Source of the DNA: an uncultured Collinsella sp.
GTDB taxonomy: Bacteria > Actinomycetota > Coriobacteriia > Coriobacteriales > Coriobacteriaceae
Direction of reading: 5' to 3'
Length of the DNA stretch: 64,000 nucleotides
Assembly (NCBI GenBank): GCA_900757465.1
Contig: CAAENY010000146.1
Coordinates: forward strand, 29,724-93,723
The first letter of the stretch is position 1. Each line of letters starts with the position of its first letter. This document shows positions 17,681 to 26,544 of this stretch, piece by piece. Under the pieces are notes generated by a model. It worked only from the letters and a program-made list of their open reading frames with translations, had not been told where the DNA came from and did not search any database. Made by a program: the position numbers and the translations under genes.

Positions 17681-17814
17681 GATGCCCTCCCTTGGCCTCG
17701 ATTACGCCATCTATGGCCGAGCAATCGCAGGTCACGTGCCATGGATTTGCCCTACGCCCAGCTTTCAGTTCTGTAAGGCGGCGGGAGCCTGTGCGAGGCC
17801 CCGAGTCCTGAGGC

Positions 17815-17856
17815 TGTTGCAATGAAAATGGGAATCAAGGGGCACGCATCAATCAT
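17815..17856 (-). pseudogene. Probable N-terminal stub of the interrupted HAD gene
   Basis: ATG at 17856, preceded by AAAGGAAC, opens a leftward frame MIDACPLIPIFIAT, which resembles the strand that leads into the DxDGT motif of Cof-type HAD proteins. Just where the aspartate is expected, similarity ends and the frame runs on into unrelated sequence. The strand, the position and the missing part all fit the C-terminal remnant at 8023-8289. The match is short, so this is an inference. The rest of 17681-17931 holds only the divergent promoters. Confidence 0.45.
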
Positions 17857-17931
17857 ATAGGTTCCTTTCGGGGGCGATGGCAAACGGAGCATCCATCATA
17901 TAATGGAGCGACGCAACCAGAGAGGTCACCC

Positions 17932-20490
17932 ATGGAATTTTACGCAAGCTGCCCCGAGGGCTTTGAGTCCGCACTCGCCGATGAGCTTAAACGCCTCGGG
18001 CTTTCGCATGTTCGCCGGCTGAAGGGCCGCGCCACGTTTGAGGGCGAGCTCGAAGAAGGCTACCGCGCCTGTCTGCGGTCGCGCCTGGCGAGCCGCGTGT
18101 TCGTGGTACTCGGGCGCTTTGAGGCGCAGGATGCCGACGAGCTGTACGATGGCGTTTACGACATCGCCTGGGAGACCATCATCCGCCCCGGCGCCACCAT
18201 CGCCATTACCGCCCGCGGCGTGACCGAGCAGCTGCGCAACACGCGCTTCTCGGCCCTGCGCGCCAAGGACGCATTGTGCGACCGCCTGGCCGAGACCACG
18301 GGCCGTCGCGCCGACGTCGATGCCGCCGACCCCGATGTTCACCTACTGCTTTCGTTGCGCCAGCGCCGCGCGAGCATAAGCCTAGACCTTTCGGGCGACC
18401 CGCTGTTCAAGCGCTTGCCGCCCGCGGCGACCCGTGCCGGCGAGGGCGCGCACGTGCTGCGCCCCGACTACGCCGCTCTGGTGCTGGCGCAGGTCGGCTG
18501 GACCGCACTGTGCGAGCGCGAGCTGACGGCCGATGATTACGAGAATGAAGCCCTGCCCACGCTGATCGATGCCTCGTGCGCCGGCGGCGGTCTGCTGCTG
18601 GAGGCCGTGAATATCCTGACCGACCGCGCCCCGGGTGCCGCACGCAAGCACTGGGGTTTTGAGGGCTGGCAGCTGCACGACGCCGACCTATGGGAACAAC
18701 TGCTTGCCGAGGCGCGCGAGCGCGAGGCGACGGCGCGCGAGCGCCAGGCGCGCATCGTGGCCGTAGACATCGACCCCGCCGCCCGCAAGACTGCCGAGCG
18801 TATGATCAAGTGCGCCGGCTACAAGCGTTTCGTCGACTTCTGCGCTGCCAAACCAGCCACCGTGCTGGACCATGCAGGCGCTGTCGCCGGCGCCGCCGTA
18901 GTCGCAGACACCACCGAGACCCCGCTTTCGCTCATGCACGACGCCATGACGCTGGTCGGCGAGCTGCGCCGCGCGCCCGAACTCGCTTCGGCACCGGTCG
19001 CCACGCTCGCCCGCGATGGATTGCTGGCCCGCGCGCTCCACACCGAGCCCGAGCGCTCGATCGCCGTCATGCCCAATAACGAGGAGGCGGCTCTTGAGGT
19101 TTGGCCCTCGCTCGATCATGCTGCCGCGGCGTTTGAAGCTGCGACCAGCGCAAACACCGAGGAGCAGACCGCGGATGCCCAAGACGAAGCCGCCGACACC
19201 CCCATGCCCGAACCTGCTGCCACGCTCGACCTGGGTGACGGCAAGCCGCTACCCGTGCTCATCCCCGAGTCCGAACAGTTCGCCAACCGCCTGCGCAAGA
19301 ACGCTCGCCTGCGCCGCAAGTGGGCCAGGCGCGAGGGCGTGAGCTGCTACCGCGTCTACGATGCCGACCTGCCCGACTACTCCGCCGCCATCGACCTGTA
19401 CGAGGGCTGCCCGCAGACGCCGGGCCGCTGGCTCGTCATCGCCGAATACGCCGCACCCAAGACCATCGATCCCGCGCTAGCCCAGGCCCGCATGCTCGAC
19501 ATCTTGGCCATCGCGCCGCGTATCCTTGATGTTCCGGCCGAGCACGTGCACGCCAAGGCCCGCATGCGTTCGCGCGGCGGCTCGCAGTATGGCAAGCAGG
19601 GCGCCGGCAAGGGCGGATCGGGCGAGCGCGCCAACATCGCGCGCCGTCGTCTGCCGCTCATCGAAGAGGGCGGACTCACCTTTGCCGTCAACTTTGACGA
19701 CTATTTGGATGTGGGCATCTTCCTGGATCATCGCGTCACGCGCAACCTGGTGCGCGAGCACGCCAAGCAGGCGCGCCGCTTCCTCAACCTGTTTGCCTAC
19801 ACCGGCACCGCCACTTGCTACGCAGCCGACGGCGGTGTCGAGGAGACCGTGACGGTCGACCTTTCCAACACCTATCTGGACTGGGCCGAGCGCAATATGC
19901 GCCAGAACGGCTTTGTTGGTCCGCAGCATCATTTTGTGCGCGACGACGTGCTCGCCTGGATTCGCGACCAACGCCAGACGCGCAACCGCTGGGACCTGAT
20001 CTTTGTCGACCCGCCCACGTTCTCGAACTCGTCCAAGATGGGCCGCCGCACCTGGGATGTCCAGCGCGACCATGTTGAGCTTTTGGCCGGCGTATCGCGC
20101 CTGCTCGCGCAGGGCGGCCACGCCATCTTTAGCTGCAACCTGCGCGGCTTCCGCCCCGAAACGCGCAAGCTCGCGCGTACGGGCGTGGTGCTACAGGACA
20201 TTACGGCGCAGACCATCCCCGAGGATTTCGCACGCAACCAGAAGGTGCACCATTGCTATATCGTGCGCCGCCTGCCCATCGAGGACGCCATGGCCGAAGC
20301 TGGCTTTAGCGCCGAGGAGATTGCCGAGCGAACCGAGGAGCTGCGTAACCCCGAGACCCGCAAGCCTCGCGCAACAGTGCCAGCGCACGCGCAGGCCGGC
20401 GACCGAGGGCCGCGCGGCGATGACAAGTCCGCCTGTACAGGCAAGCCCAAAAAGAAGAAGTTCTACGCCAGCAAGCCCAAGGGCAAATAG
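17932..20490 (+). CDS. RlmKL-like 23S rRNA methyltransferase with degenerate RlmL half
   Basis: An 852-residue protein with the RlmKL order: an N-terminal THUMP/ferredoxin-like region (residues 1-170), an RlmL-type methyltransferase section (about 170-400), a linker rich in Ala, Glu and Asp, and an RlmK domain (about 440-780). The RlmK half looks active: FLNLFAYTGTATCYAA as the SAM motif and VDPPTFSNSSK near 692 as the catalytic loop. The RlmL half is odd. The SAM loop usually written DPMCGSGT reads DASCAGGG near 211, and the NPPYG catalytic motif is not found. So guanine-N7 methylation (G2069 in E. coli) is likely kept and N2 methylation (G2445) doubtful. The tail is lysine-rich (KPKKKKFYASKPKGK). 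Confidence 0.88.
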   Translation: MEFYASCPEGFESALADELKRLGLSHVRRLKGRATFEGELEEGYRACLRSRLASRVFVVLGRFEAQDADELYDGVYDIAWETIIRPGATIAITARGVTEQLRNTRFSALRAKDALCDRLAETTGRRADVDAADPDVHLLLSLRQRRASISLDLSGDPLFKRLPPAATRAGEGAHVLRPDYAALVLAQVGWTALCERELTADDYENEALPTLIDASCAGGGLLLEAVNILTDRAPGAARKHWGFEGWQLHDADLWEQLLAEAREREATARERQARIVAVDIDPAARKTAERMIKCAGYKRFVDFCAAKPATVLDHAGAVAGAAVVADTTETPLSLMHDAMTLVGELRRAPELASAPVATLARDGLLARALHTEPERSIAVMPNNEEAALEVWPSLDHAAAAFEAATSANTEEQTADAQDEAADTPMPEPAATLDLGDGKPLPVLIPESEQFANRLRKNARLRRKWARREGVSCYRVYDADLPDYSAAIDLYEGCPQTPGRWLVIAEYAAPKTIDPALAQARMLDILAIAPRILDVPAEHVHAKARMRSRGGSQYGKQGAGKGGSGERANIARRRLPLIEEGGLTFAVNFDDYLDVGIFLDHRVTRNLVREHAKQARRFLNLFAYTGTATCYAADGGVEETVTVDLSNTYLDWAERNMRQNGFVGPQHHFVRDDVLAWIRDQRQTRNRWDLIFVDPPTFSNSSKMGRRTWDVQRDHVELLAGVSRLLAQGGHAIFSCNLRGFRPETRKLARTGVVLQDITAQTIPEDFARNQKVHHCYIVRRLPIEDAMAEAGFSAEEIAERTEELRNPETRKPRATVPAHAQAGDRGPRGDDKSACTGKPKKKKFYASKPKGK

Positions 20491-20494
20491 ACAA

Positions 20495-20560
20495 AGTTGC
20501 GGTGGAATAGTTCCTAAAAAGCCTGTTAAAGGCCCAAACAGGAACTATTTCACCGCAACT
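20495..20560. terminator. Large hairpin between convergent rlmKL and kdpE
   Basis: Arms of 21 bp (20495-20515 and 20540-20560; AGTTGCGGTG..ATAGTTCCT) pair with a single mismatch, and a short inner stem closes the loop. It lies 5 bp after the methyltransferase stop and 25 bp before the kdpE stop, so it can end both transcripts. Confidence 0.7.
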
Positions 20561-20584
20561 CATATTGGGATGGTGGTTGGCGAT

Positions 20585-21298
20585 CTAGCCTTGGATGACC
20601 AGGCGATAGCCGATACCCACGTGCGTTTGGATATAGCGCGGATGCGCGGGGTCGGACTCGATCTTCTTGCGCAGCGTGCCCATAAAGACACGCAGGCTCG
20701 CCAGGTCGCTCTTAGTTGCCGTGCCCCAAATCTCGTGCAGGATAAACTGGTGCGTCAGCACCTTGTCGGCGTTGTGCGCCAGCAGGCACAAGAGCTTGTA
20801 CTCGATCGGCGTCAGGTGCAGTTCCTCGCCATCCATCGTGGCGATGCCGGCGTCAAAGTCGATATGCAGCTCACCGGTATCGAATGAGCCCTCAGGGGCA
20901 ACGCCGCCCGTTTGCGCATACGAAAGGCGCCTGAGCGTCGTGCGAATGCGCGCGAGCAGCTCCTCGACCGAAAACGGCTTGGTCAGGTAGTCGTCGGCGC
21001 CAGCATCGAGCGCGCGGATCTTGTCCGCATCCTCGCTGCGCGCCGAGACCACAATGATCGGCATGCCCGACCATGTGCGCACCGACTCCACCACCTTGAC
21101 GCCGTCCATATCGGGCAGGCCCAAATCGAGAAGCACGATGCTCGGCGTCTGCGATGAGGCGGCGGCGATGGCGGCGTGGGCGGTCTCCACGGCCATATGA
21201 CGCAAGCCGTGCGCCTCGAGCGCGGCAACGATTAAGTTGCGAACGGCGGGGTCGTCCTCAACGACCAAGATGAGCGGTTTTACGGCAGAGTTCGGCAC
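20585..21298 (-). CDS. kdpE: KdpE-like response regulator
   Basis: A 237-residue OmpR-class regulator. The receiver domain spans residues 8-120 with acidic pocket EDD, phospho-acceptor Asp58 in LLDLGLPD and Lys107 in LTKPF. A winged-helix DNA-binding domain follows (about 140-235; LTPIEYKLLCLLA and RVFMGTLRKKIE). The closest group is KdpE. The start is taken as GTG at 21298, four bases past the sensor-kinase stop, because AAGGAG (21310-21305) stands seven bases ahead; the longer open frame begins inside the kinase gene. It probably acts with the kinase next to it, with Kup as a plausible target. Confidence 0.88.
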   Translation of the reverse strand: MPNSAVKPLILVVEDDPAVRNLIVAALEAHGLRHMAVETAHAAIAAASSQTPSIVLLDLGLPDMDGVKVVESVRTWSGMPIIVVSARSEDADKIRALDAGADDYLTKPFSVEELLARIRTTLRRLSYAQTGGVAPEGSFDTGELHIDFDAGIATMDGEELHLTPIEYKLLCLLAHNADKVLTHQFILHEIWGTATKSDLASLRVFMGTLRKKIESDPAHPRYIQTHVGIGYRLVIQG

Positions 21299-21302
21299 AG
21301 CG

Positions 21303-22928
21303 TTACTCCTTATCAAACGAAACGTCGGCGACGGGAAGCTCAATCGTAAAGACCGAGCCGTGCGGGTCCGCCGCGGCAACCTCTATGCTACCGCCATGCG
21401 CTAACGCAATGGAACGGCAGAGCGAAAGTCCCAGGCCCACGCTGCGGTGGCTGTCGGCAAGACCGTGGTTGGCGGTGTAGAACGACTCAAAGATGCGTTC
21501 GCGGTCCTCGGGCGCAATGCCCGGCCCGTCATCGGCCACCGAGCACGCCACGTGCCCATCGTCGACGCCAATCGAAATCACGATATGCGAGCCTGCGGGC
21601 GTATAGGTGATGGCATTGTTCACCAGGTTCACCACGAGCTGTACCATCAGGCGCGCGTCGACGTTAACGAGCGCCGGCTCATCGCACGCCACCACCTTAA
21701 GGTCGTGCTCACGCACGGCCGGATTTACGTGGCGCAGTGCCTCCTCGACGATATCATCCATGAGCTCGAGCGTAGTCGACAGATGCATGCCGCCGCCCTC
21801 GAGCTTTGTGATGGCGAGCAGGTTCTCGACGGTGGCGTTGAGCCACAGCGCATCCGAGCGAATGGATAGAAGCAGGCCGCGGCGCGTCTGGGCATCGAGC
21901 ACCGCGGTGCCGGTCGAGCCCTGATCGAGCAGCACGTCGGCATTGCCCGAAATACTGGTGAGCGGCGTACGCAGATCGTGTGAGATGGAGCGCAGCAGGT
22001 TGGCGCGCAGCTGCTCGTTTTTGGCGAGCACCGCCGCCTCCTCGCGGGCCTCCATGGCGCGGGCGCGATCGAGTGCCAGCTCGCCTTCGCTCACGATGGC
22101 ATCGGCAAGTGTCCGCTCCTCATGCGTCAGCACGTCGGGCTCGGCAACGATAGCCAGCACGCCCACCACCGAGGCGGGGTCGCCCGAGCGCACGAAGCCG
22201 TCGCCCGTGCGAACCGTCAGGTAGATGCCATAAAACGCCGAGCCGCCATAGGTGGCATCGAGCGGCGTACCCACATAGGCGGACGCCGAGAGCCGCGGCG
22301 GCATCTGCGGCGCCAGCTCGTGCACCGGCGCGGCATCGCCCACGGCCGTGTATGTCGCACGCGGCAGCAGGTCATCGCCCTCGGCGTCGGCGCCGTACCA
22401 CACGACCGGACAGCCCGAAAGACGCGCCAGCTGCGTGGCCATAGCGTGAACGATCTGCTGCTGATCGGCGCAGCGCTGCAACATGCGGTTGGTCTCGAGC
22501 ACCATATGCGTGCGGCGGTCGCTGGCGGCAGCCTGTGCCAAGGCGCGACGCAGGGCCAACGCAATCGAGCTCGACACAAGCGAGACCACGAACATGATGA
22601 AGAACATGCCGGGATAGACGCGGTCGATAAGCGACAGCGAGTAGCGCGGGTCGATAAACAAGAAGTTGTAGAGCGCCACGGCGGCAGCCGAGCTCAGCAA
22701 GCAATACAGGCGACTCCAAGTAAAGAATGCGCACAGCTGAACGGCGAACACATAGACGATCATGATGCTCGGCGCGAGACCCGGATGGTCGAGTAGCGCG
22801 CCCACAATCGTCGCCGCGACCAGCAGCCCCACCGATACGCAGGCGTCATACAGAGGGCTGCGACGCGTCAGCGTTGTGCGCCGCCACCAAAAGCTATCGG
22901 CAATATCGCCGTCCGCACGGACGTCCAT
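21303..22928 (-). CDS. KdpD-type sensor histidine kinase lacking the N-terminal KdpD/UspA domains
   Basis: A 541-residue kinase that begins directly with the KdpD membrane module (DUF4118, four helices, about residues 28-130). A GAF-like section follows (about 145-290), then a HisKA domain with His317 in SISHDLRTPLTSISGN and a HATPase domain (NNAITYTP, DDGPGIAPEDRERIF). E. coli KdpD is about 890 residues and carries N-terminal KdpD and UspA domains that bind c-di-AMP in some species; those are absent here. No kdpFABC genes lie nearby, while a Kup transporter does, so this pair may sense K+ or turgor for Kup. Confidence 0.88.
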   Translation of the reverse strand: MDVRADGDIADSFWWRRTTLTRRSPLYDACVSVGLLVAATIVGALLDHPGLAPSIMIVYVFAVQLCAFFTWSRLYCLLSSAAAVALYNFLFIDPRYSLSLIDRVYPGMFFIMFVVSLVSSSIALALRRALAQAAASDRRTHMVLETNRMLQRCADQQQIVHAMATQLARLSGCPVVWYGADAEGDDLLPRATYTAVGDAAPVHELAPQMPPRLSASAYVGTPLDATYGGSAFYGIYLTVRTGDGFVRSGDPASVVGVLAIVAEPDVLTHEERTLADAIVSEGELALDRARAMEAREEAAVLAKNEQLRANLLRSISHDLRTPLTSISGNADVLLDQGSTGTAVLDAQTRRGLLLSIRSDALWLNATVENLLAITKLEGGGMHLSTTLELMDDIVEEALRHVNPAVREHDLKVVACDEPALVNVDARLMVQLVVNLVNNAITYTPAGSHIVISIGVDDGHVACSVADDGPGIAPEDRERIFESFYTANHGLADSHRSVGLGLSLCRSIALAHGGSIEVAAADPHGSVFTIELPVADVSFDKE

Positions 22929-22957
22929 CAGCGCCCCGCCCCTTTCTCAAAAAACAA

Positions 22958-22995
22958 AAACCACCACAAAGGGACAGGCACCTTTGTGGTGGTTT
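22958..22995 (-). terminator. Terminator after the small membrane protein gene
   Basis: A perfect 15-bp stem AAACCACCACAAAGG (22958-22972, partner 22981-22995) with an eight-base loop. On the minus strand it is followed by TTTTTGTTTTTTG. The ACAAAGGGACAG core resembles the hairpins at 25448 and 59987. Confidence 0.75.
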
Positions 22996-23040
22996 CCCTT
23001 GTGGTGGTTTCAAGTGTATAGCCTTTGCAACCTGCGGTCG

Positions 23041-23235
23041 TTAGACAAACAGCACGTGCGCGAGCAGTGCGCACACGCACACCGCTCCAAATACCAGTGC
23101 CACGATCGAGATCACGCGGTCGGCCATGTCCATGTTGGCGCGATTCGTAAAGAACCGATCTTCGGCGGCGTCGACACGCGCCTCACGCACCATTTCGACT
23201 ACTGCCTCGCGGCCATCGAGCGTCTTCGTATCCAT
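23041..23235 (-). CDS. Small C-terminally anchored membrane protein between kup and kdpD
   Basis: A 64-residue protein: a charged, helical N-terminal half (TLDGREAVVEMVREARVDAAEDRFF) and one C-terminal membrane helix (ISIVALVFGAVCVCALLAHVLFV). ATG at 23235 is preferred because GGGGAGG lies just ahead; an in-frame ATG ten codons upstream has a weaker site. It lies 60 bp after kup and before the kdpD-like gene, all in one direction, so a link to potassium uptake or its control is plausible. It is longer than KdpF and shows no clear resemblance to it. Function unknown. Confidence 0.6.
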   Translation of the reverse strand: MDTKTLDGREAVVEMVREARVDAAEDRFFTNRANMDMADRVISIVALVFGAVCVCALLAHVLFV

Positions 23236-23296
23236 GTTTGCCTCCCCGACCTCAATCTTGTCCATCGAAAACCAACTCCATGCAGCCTGTCGGCGT

Positions 23297-25324
23297 CTAC
23301 GGTCGCTCGTTGGGAGCCAGGCGCTGCATCTTATTCACGGCCTTGAACTTGGTGAACAGCGGCACGTACTCAAAGCTCACGTTGGAGTTCTCCAGGCCGT
23401 ACCAACGTGCAGGCGTGCCGGCAGCACGGCGGATGATGTACTTGAGCGTGATGGCCGTACGCTCGCTCGGTTCCACGTCGCTCTCGGGCGCCAGAAGCTT
23501 ACGGATCAGGACGAACTTGAACGTGCCGATGTTACCCGGATCCTTGTAGACCGAGTAGTCATGCGTCTGCGGCGGCAGCTCGCCGGTGGCAGCCAGGTCC
23601 TGAACAACCTGACGCAGGTAGGCATTGACGCGCTGGTTGATCTTGTAGCCCAGGTACAGATGCACGCGGAACACGTAGTCGGTGCCAAACGTCTCGACAG
23701 AATAGGCAAAGGTGTGCGGTTCGTCCATGGTCTCGACATTCACAAACCACCAGGCGTGGGCACGCTTGGGATGCTTGTCCAAGATCGAATAGACGATATC
23801 GCGGTCGATGTAGTCGGTATGGGTGTCCTTGGTCAGGTACACGACGTTGTCGCTCATGCGCTCGTAACGGTCGTCGTCGCGCAGGCGCTTGAGCTGCGGC
23901 AGGTAGCTACGCAGCGGCAGCAGCGTAAACTGGCGCTGCTCGACCGCCGTGCCGTTGTACCAGCACACCATAATGCCCATGATGAGTGCAGCCATGAGGA
24001 TGGTGAAGTAGCCGCCGTGGAAGAACTTGGTAAGCGAGCTCACGAAGAAGAAGCCTTCGAGCAAAAGGAAGAAGGCCGCGAAGATCCACGGCGCGACCTT
24101 GAGATTGCGCTCCACGTGCAGATAGAAGAAGAGCAGCATTGTCGTGCACATCATGGTCAGGGTAATGGCAAGGCCGTAGGCGGCTTCCATATGCGCCGAG
24201 TTCTGGAACAGCAGCACCACGATGACGCAGCCGACAAGCATGACGTTGTTGACCATGGGGATGTAGAGCTGGCCCTTGGTCTCGGCAGGGTAGAAGACCT
24301 GCATGTGCGGCATAAGGTCCAGGCGGCTGGCCTCGGACACCAGCGAGAATGCGCCGGTGATGAGCGCCTGCGAGGCAATGATAGCCGCGACAGTGGAAAG
24401 GCCGACGGCAAACGGGCGCAGGCCCGGGGCGAGCATCTGGTAGAACGGATTGAGGTCGGCAATGCCCATGAGCTCGGGGTTGGCAGCGTTGTTCATAAGC
24501 CAAGCACCCTGGCCCATATAGGAAAGCAGCAGGCAGCACTTAACGAACGGCCAGGTGGCGTAGATGTTGCCGCGGCCGACGTGGCCCATGTCGGAGTAGA
24601 GCGCCTCGGCACCGGTAGTGGCGAGGAAGCAGCTGCCCAGAATCATGATGCCCGCGTGGTTGTTGGGGCTTAGCAAAAAGGCGATGCCGCGCACCGGGTT
24701 GAGGCACAGCAGCACGGCGGGGTGCTGGAAGACAAAGAACAGACCCGTGCCGCCCAGGAACAGAAACCACAGCGTCATGATGGGGCCAAAAGCGTGACCG
24801 ATCTTGGCCGTACCGATGCGCTGTACCAAGAAGAGCGCGATGATGATGGCGAGCGTAATGGCGACGACGCGGCCCTGGTCATCGCCCAGCACGGCATGGA
24901 CCGCCGGGATGGTGCGCAGGCCCTCGATGGCCGTGGTAACGGTAACGGCCGGCGTCAGGATGCCGTCGGCGAGCAGCGCGGCGCCACCCAGCATGGCGGG
25001 GATGATAAGCCACTTGCCGCAGCGCTTGACCAGGCTGTACAGGGCAAAGATGCCGCCCTCACCATGGTTATCGGCGCGCAGCGAGATGAGCACATACTTG
25101 ATGGTGGTCAGCAGCGTGACCGTCCACACGACAAGGGAGAGCGCGCCAAGCACGAACTCCTCCGTCACACTTCCGATGCCGCCGTTGCCGGCAACGAGCG
25201 CCTTGGTTACATACATAGGGCTGGTGCCGATATCGCCGTACACCACGCCCAGCGTGACGAGCATCGCCGAGATGCTCACAGGAATCGCAGCGTGCGAGGC
25301 TGCCTCCTTGGCCTTTTGTTCCAT
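23297..25324 (-). CDS. kup: Kup-family potassium uptake transporter
   Basis: A 675-residue KUP/HAK/KT transporter. The N-terminal signature GVVYGDIGTSPMYV lies in the first helix. About twelve membrane segments extend to around residue 450, followed by a soluble C-terminal region of roughly 200 residues. It imports K+ together with protons in related bacteria. ATG at 25324 follows GGGAGGAAA; a start six codons earlier is less supported. A TATAAT box lies at 25360-25365. Next downstream come the small membrane protein and the KdpDE pair, which makes this look like a potassium-homeostasis locus. Confidence 0.93.
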   Translation of the reverse strand: MEQKAKEAASHAAIPVSISAMLVTLGVVYGDIGTSPMYVTKALVAGNGGIGSVTEEFVLGALSLVVWTVTLLTTIKYVLISLRADNHGEGGIFALYSLVKRCGKWLIIPAMLGGAALLADGILTPAVTVTTAIEGLRTIPAVHAVLGDDQGRVVAITLAIIIALFLVQRIGTAKIGHAFGPIMTLWFLFLGGTGLFFVFQHPAVLLCLNPVRGIAFLLSPNNHAGIMILGSCFLATTGAEALYSDMGHVGRGNIYATWPFVKCCLLLSYMGQGAWLMNNAANPELMGIADLNPFYQMLAPGLRPFAVGLSTVAAIIASQALITGAFSLVSEASRLDLMPHMQVFYPAETKGQLYIPMVNNVMLVGCVIVVLLFQNSAHMEAAYGLAITLTMMCTTMLLFFYLHVERNLKVAPWIFAAFFLLLEGFFFVSSLTKFFHGGYFTILMAALIMGIMVCWYNGTAVEQRQFTLLPLRSYLPQLKRLRDDDRYERMSDNVVYLTKDTHTDYIDRDIVYSILDKHPKRAHAWWFVNVETMDEPHTFAYSVETFGTDYVFRVHLYLGYKINQRVNAYLRQVVQDLAATGELPPQTHDYSVYKDPGNIGTFKFVLIRKLLAPESDVEPSERTAITLKYIIRRAAGTPARWYGLENSNVSFEYVPLFTKFKAVNKMQRLAPNERP

Positions 25325-25359
25325 AAGCCGGTTTCCTCCCAACTTTAATGTTCGAAGGG

Positions 25360-25432
25360 ATTATAGGTAATCGGCCCATGTTTTAATGCACTGTTTTCCC
25401 AGCTAGATAAAGATTTATACAGTCTTTAGACT
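25360..25432 (-). promoter_or_regulatory. kup promoter with AT-rich KdpE-like site
   Basis: TATAAT at 25365-25360 is a good -10 for kup; the -35 is weak. About 40-70 bp upstream is an AT-rich stretch (25405-25432) that reads ATAAAGATTTATACAG on the plus strand and ends in the perfect 12-bp palindrome AGTCTTTAGACT. It loosely resembles the E. coli KdpE box, a TTTATAC element followed by a T-rich run. The link to KdpE is inference. Confidence 0.4.
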
Positions 25433-25447
25433 ACCGCGGCGATATGG

Positions 25448-25480
25448 AATGTGACAAAGGGACTGTCCCCTTGTCACATT
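25448..25480 (-). terminator. Hairpin after the nitroreductase gene, dispersed-repeat type
   Basis: AATGTGACAAAGG and its near-inverse at 25468-25480 form a 13-bp stem directly after the nitroreductase stop codon. Almost the same hairpin sits at the end of the ABC exporter at 59987-60017. Confidence 0.65.
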
Positions 25481-25482
25481 CG

Positions 25483-26331
25483 TCATTTTCCGAGCCAGTT
25501 TTTGAACCACCACTCCATGGAGCGGCTCATCTCGGCCATAAAGGGGCTCGTGTGCTTGCGAGTGTAGATGTCCACGACGCGCTCCCCCACCTCGCAGGCA
25601 TGCGGACGGAACATCGCGTCCATCTCGGCCACCTGCGCGTCCATAGTCGCAGCACCGGCGCGGCAGTAGCGCTCCTCGTGCACCAGGTTCACCACGGGGT
25701 GCGCGATTGCCGGGCGCTCCTTACGGGGCGTGCCGATGATGAGCATCGACAGCGGCATGGTATAGGGCGGCAGATCGAGCAGCGCGGCAACTTCCTCAGC
25801 GTTCTCGACGATGTCGCCGATATAGCAGCTCCCCAGGCCCAGGGCCTCGGCGGCAACCACGGCGTTTTGCGCGGCGATCACGGCATCCTGAGCCGCGATG
25901 GCAAAGTCGCCCAGACCCGGCGCGCGGCGGGGCGCCTTGCCCGTACGCTCGACAAACTCGGGCTCAAAGCAGCCCACGTGCTTAAACAGATCGATCCACT
26001 TGGCATAGTCGACCACAAATATAAGTGCCCAGGGCGCCTTGGCGATCATGGGCTGGTGGTCGCACAGGTCAGCCAGACGGTCCAGCGTAGCCTGCTCGCG
26101 AATGCTCACGATGGAATACATCATCATGGCGCCCGCCGACGGCGCGCGACTCGCCGCATGCAAAATCGCCGCACGCTGCTCGTCGGTCACCGCTACGGGA
26201 CGGTCGTTGTCATCGCGCGCAAAAGCGCGCGTGGAGGAACGGTGCTCCAACGTGTCCAGCACCGCATTGCCCGTGGTCTCGACCGGATAGCCGCACGTAT
26301 CCGCAGCCTTGGTGCAAACCTGCTCACTCAT
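25483..26331 (-). CDS. Nitroreductase-family flavoprotein
   Basis: A 282-residue FMN-dependent oxidoreductase of the nitroreductase superfamily. An early RSSTRAF FMN-binding segment, the ASRAPSAGAMMMYS strand, GDFAIAAQDAVIAAQNAVVAAEALGLGSCYIG and LIIGTPRKER all match family positions. The C-terminal 60 residues extend past the core, as in longer NfrA-like members. Physiological substrate unknown. It is transcribed alone and diverges from the LtaS-like gene. Confidence 0.88.
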   Translation of the reverse strand: MSEQVCTKAADTCGYPVETTGNAVLDTLEHRSSTRAFARDDNDRPVAVTDEQRAAILHAASRAPSAGAMMMYSIVSIREQATLDRLADLCDHQPMIAKAPWALIFVVDYAKWIDLFKHVGCFEPEFVERTGKAPRRAPGLGDFAIAAQDAVIAAQNAVVAAEALGLGSCYIGDIVENAEEVAALLDLPPYTMPLSMLIIGTPRKERPAIAHPVVNLVHEERYCRAGAATMDAQVAEMDAMFRPHACEVGERVVDIYTRKHTSPFMAEMSRSMEWWFKNWLGK

Positions 26332-26544
26332 CGCCTCATCCTCGCTAATTCTTTAAGAAGCCTTTACGTTTCCGTGTAATTCCCGTCCATTATCGCGCAC
26401 GTCGCCACTACATTGCGCCACACTGTCACACCCGCGCGTTATTATGGCTGGTTGTTGTGCGCAGCCCTCAAATGCAGCGCATATTTAGGTAACAATCGGG
26501 TAAACCCCCGCTTTCGTAGGTTTTAGTTTGTGAGGAGTCTCAGC

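Noticed and set aside
8290..17814. Prophage or integrative element as the carrier of the island
   Set aside because: No integrase, transposase, phage structural gene, tRNA target or flanking direct repeat was found; replacement by recombination fits better.
23041..23235. KdpF identity for the small membrane protein
   Set aside because: It is more than twice the length of KdpF, its helix is C-terminal rather than filling the protein, and no kdpABC follows.
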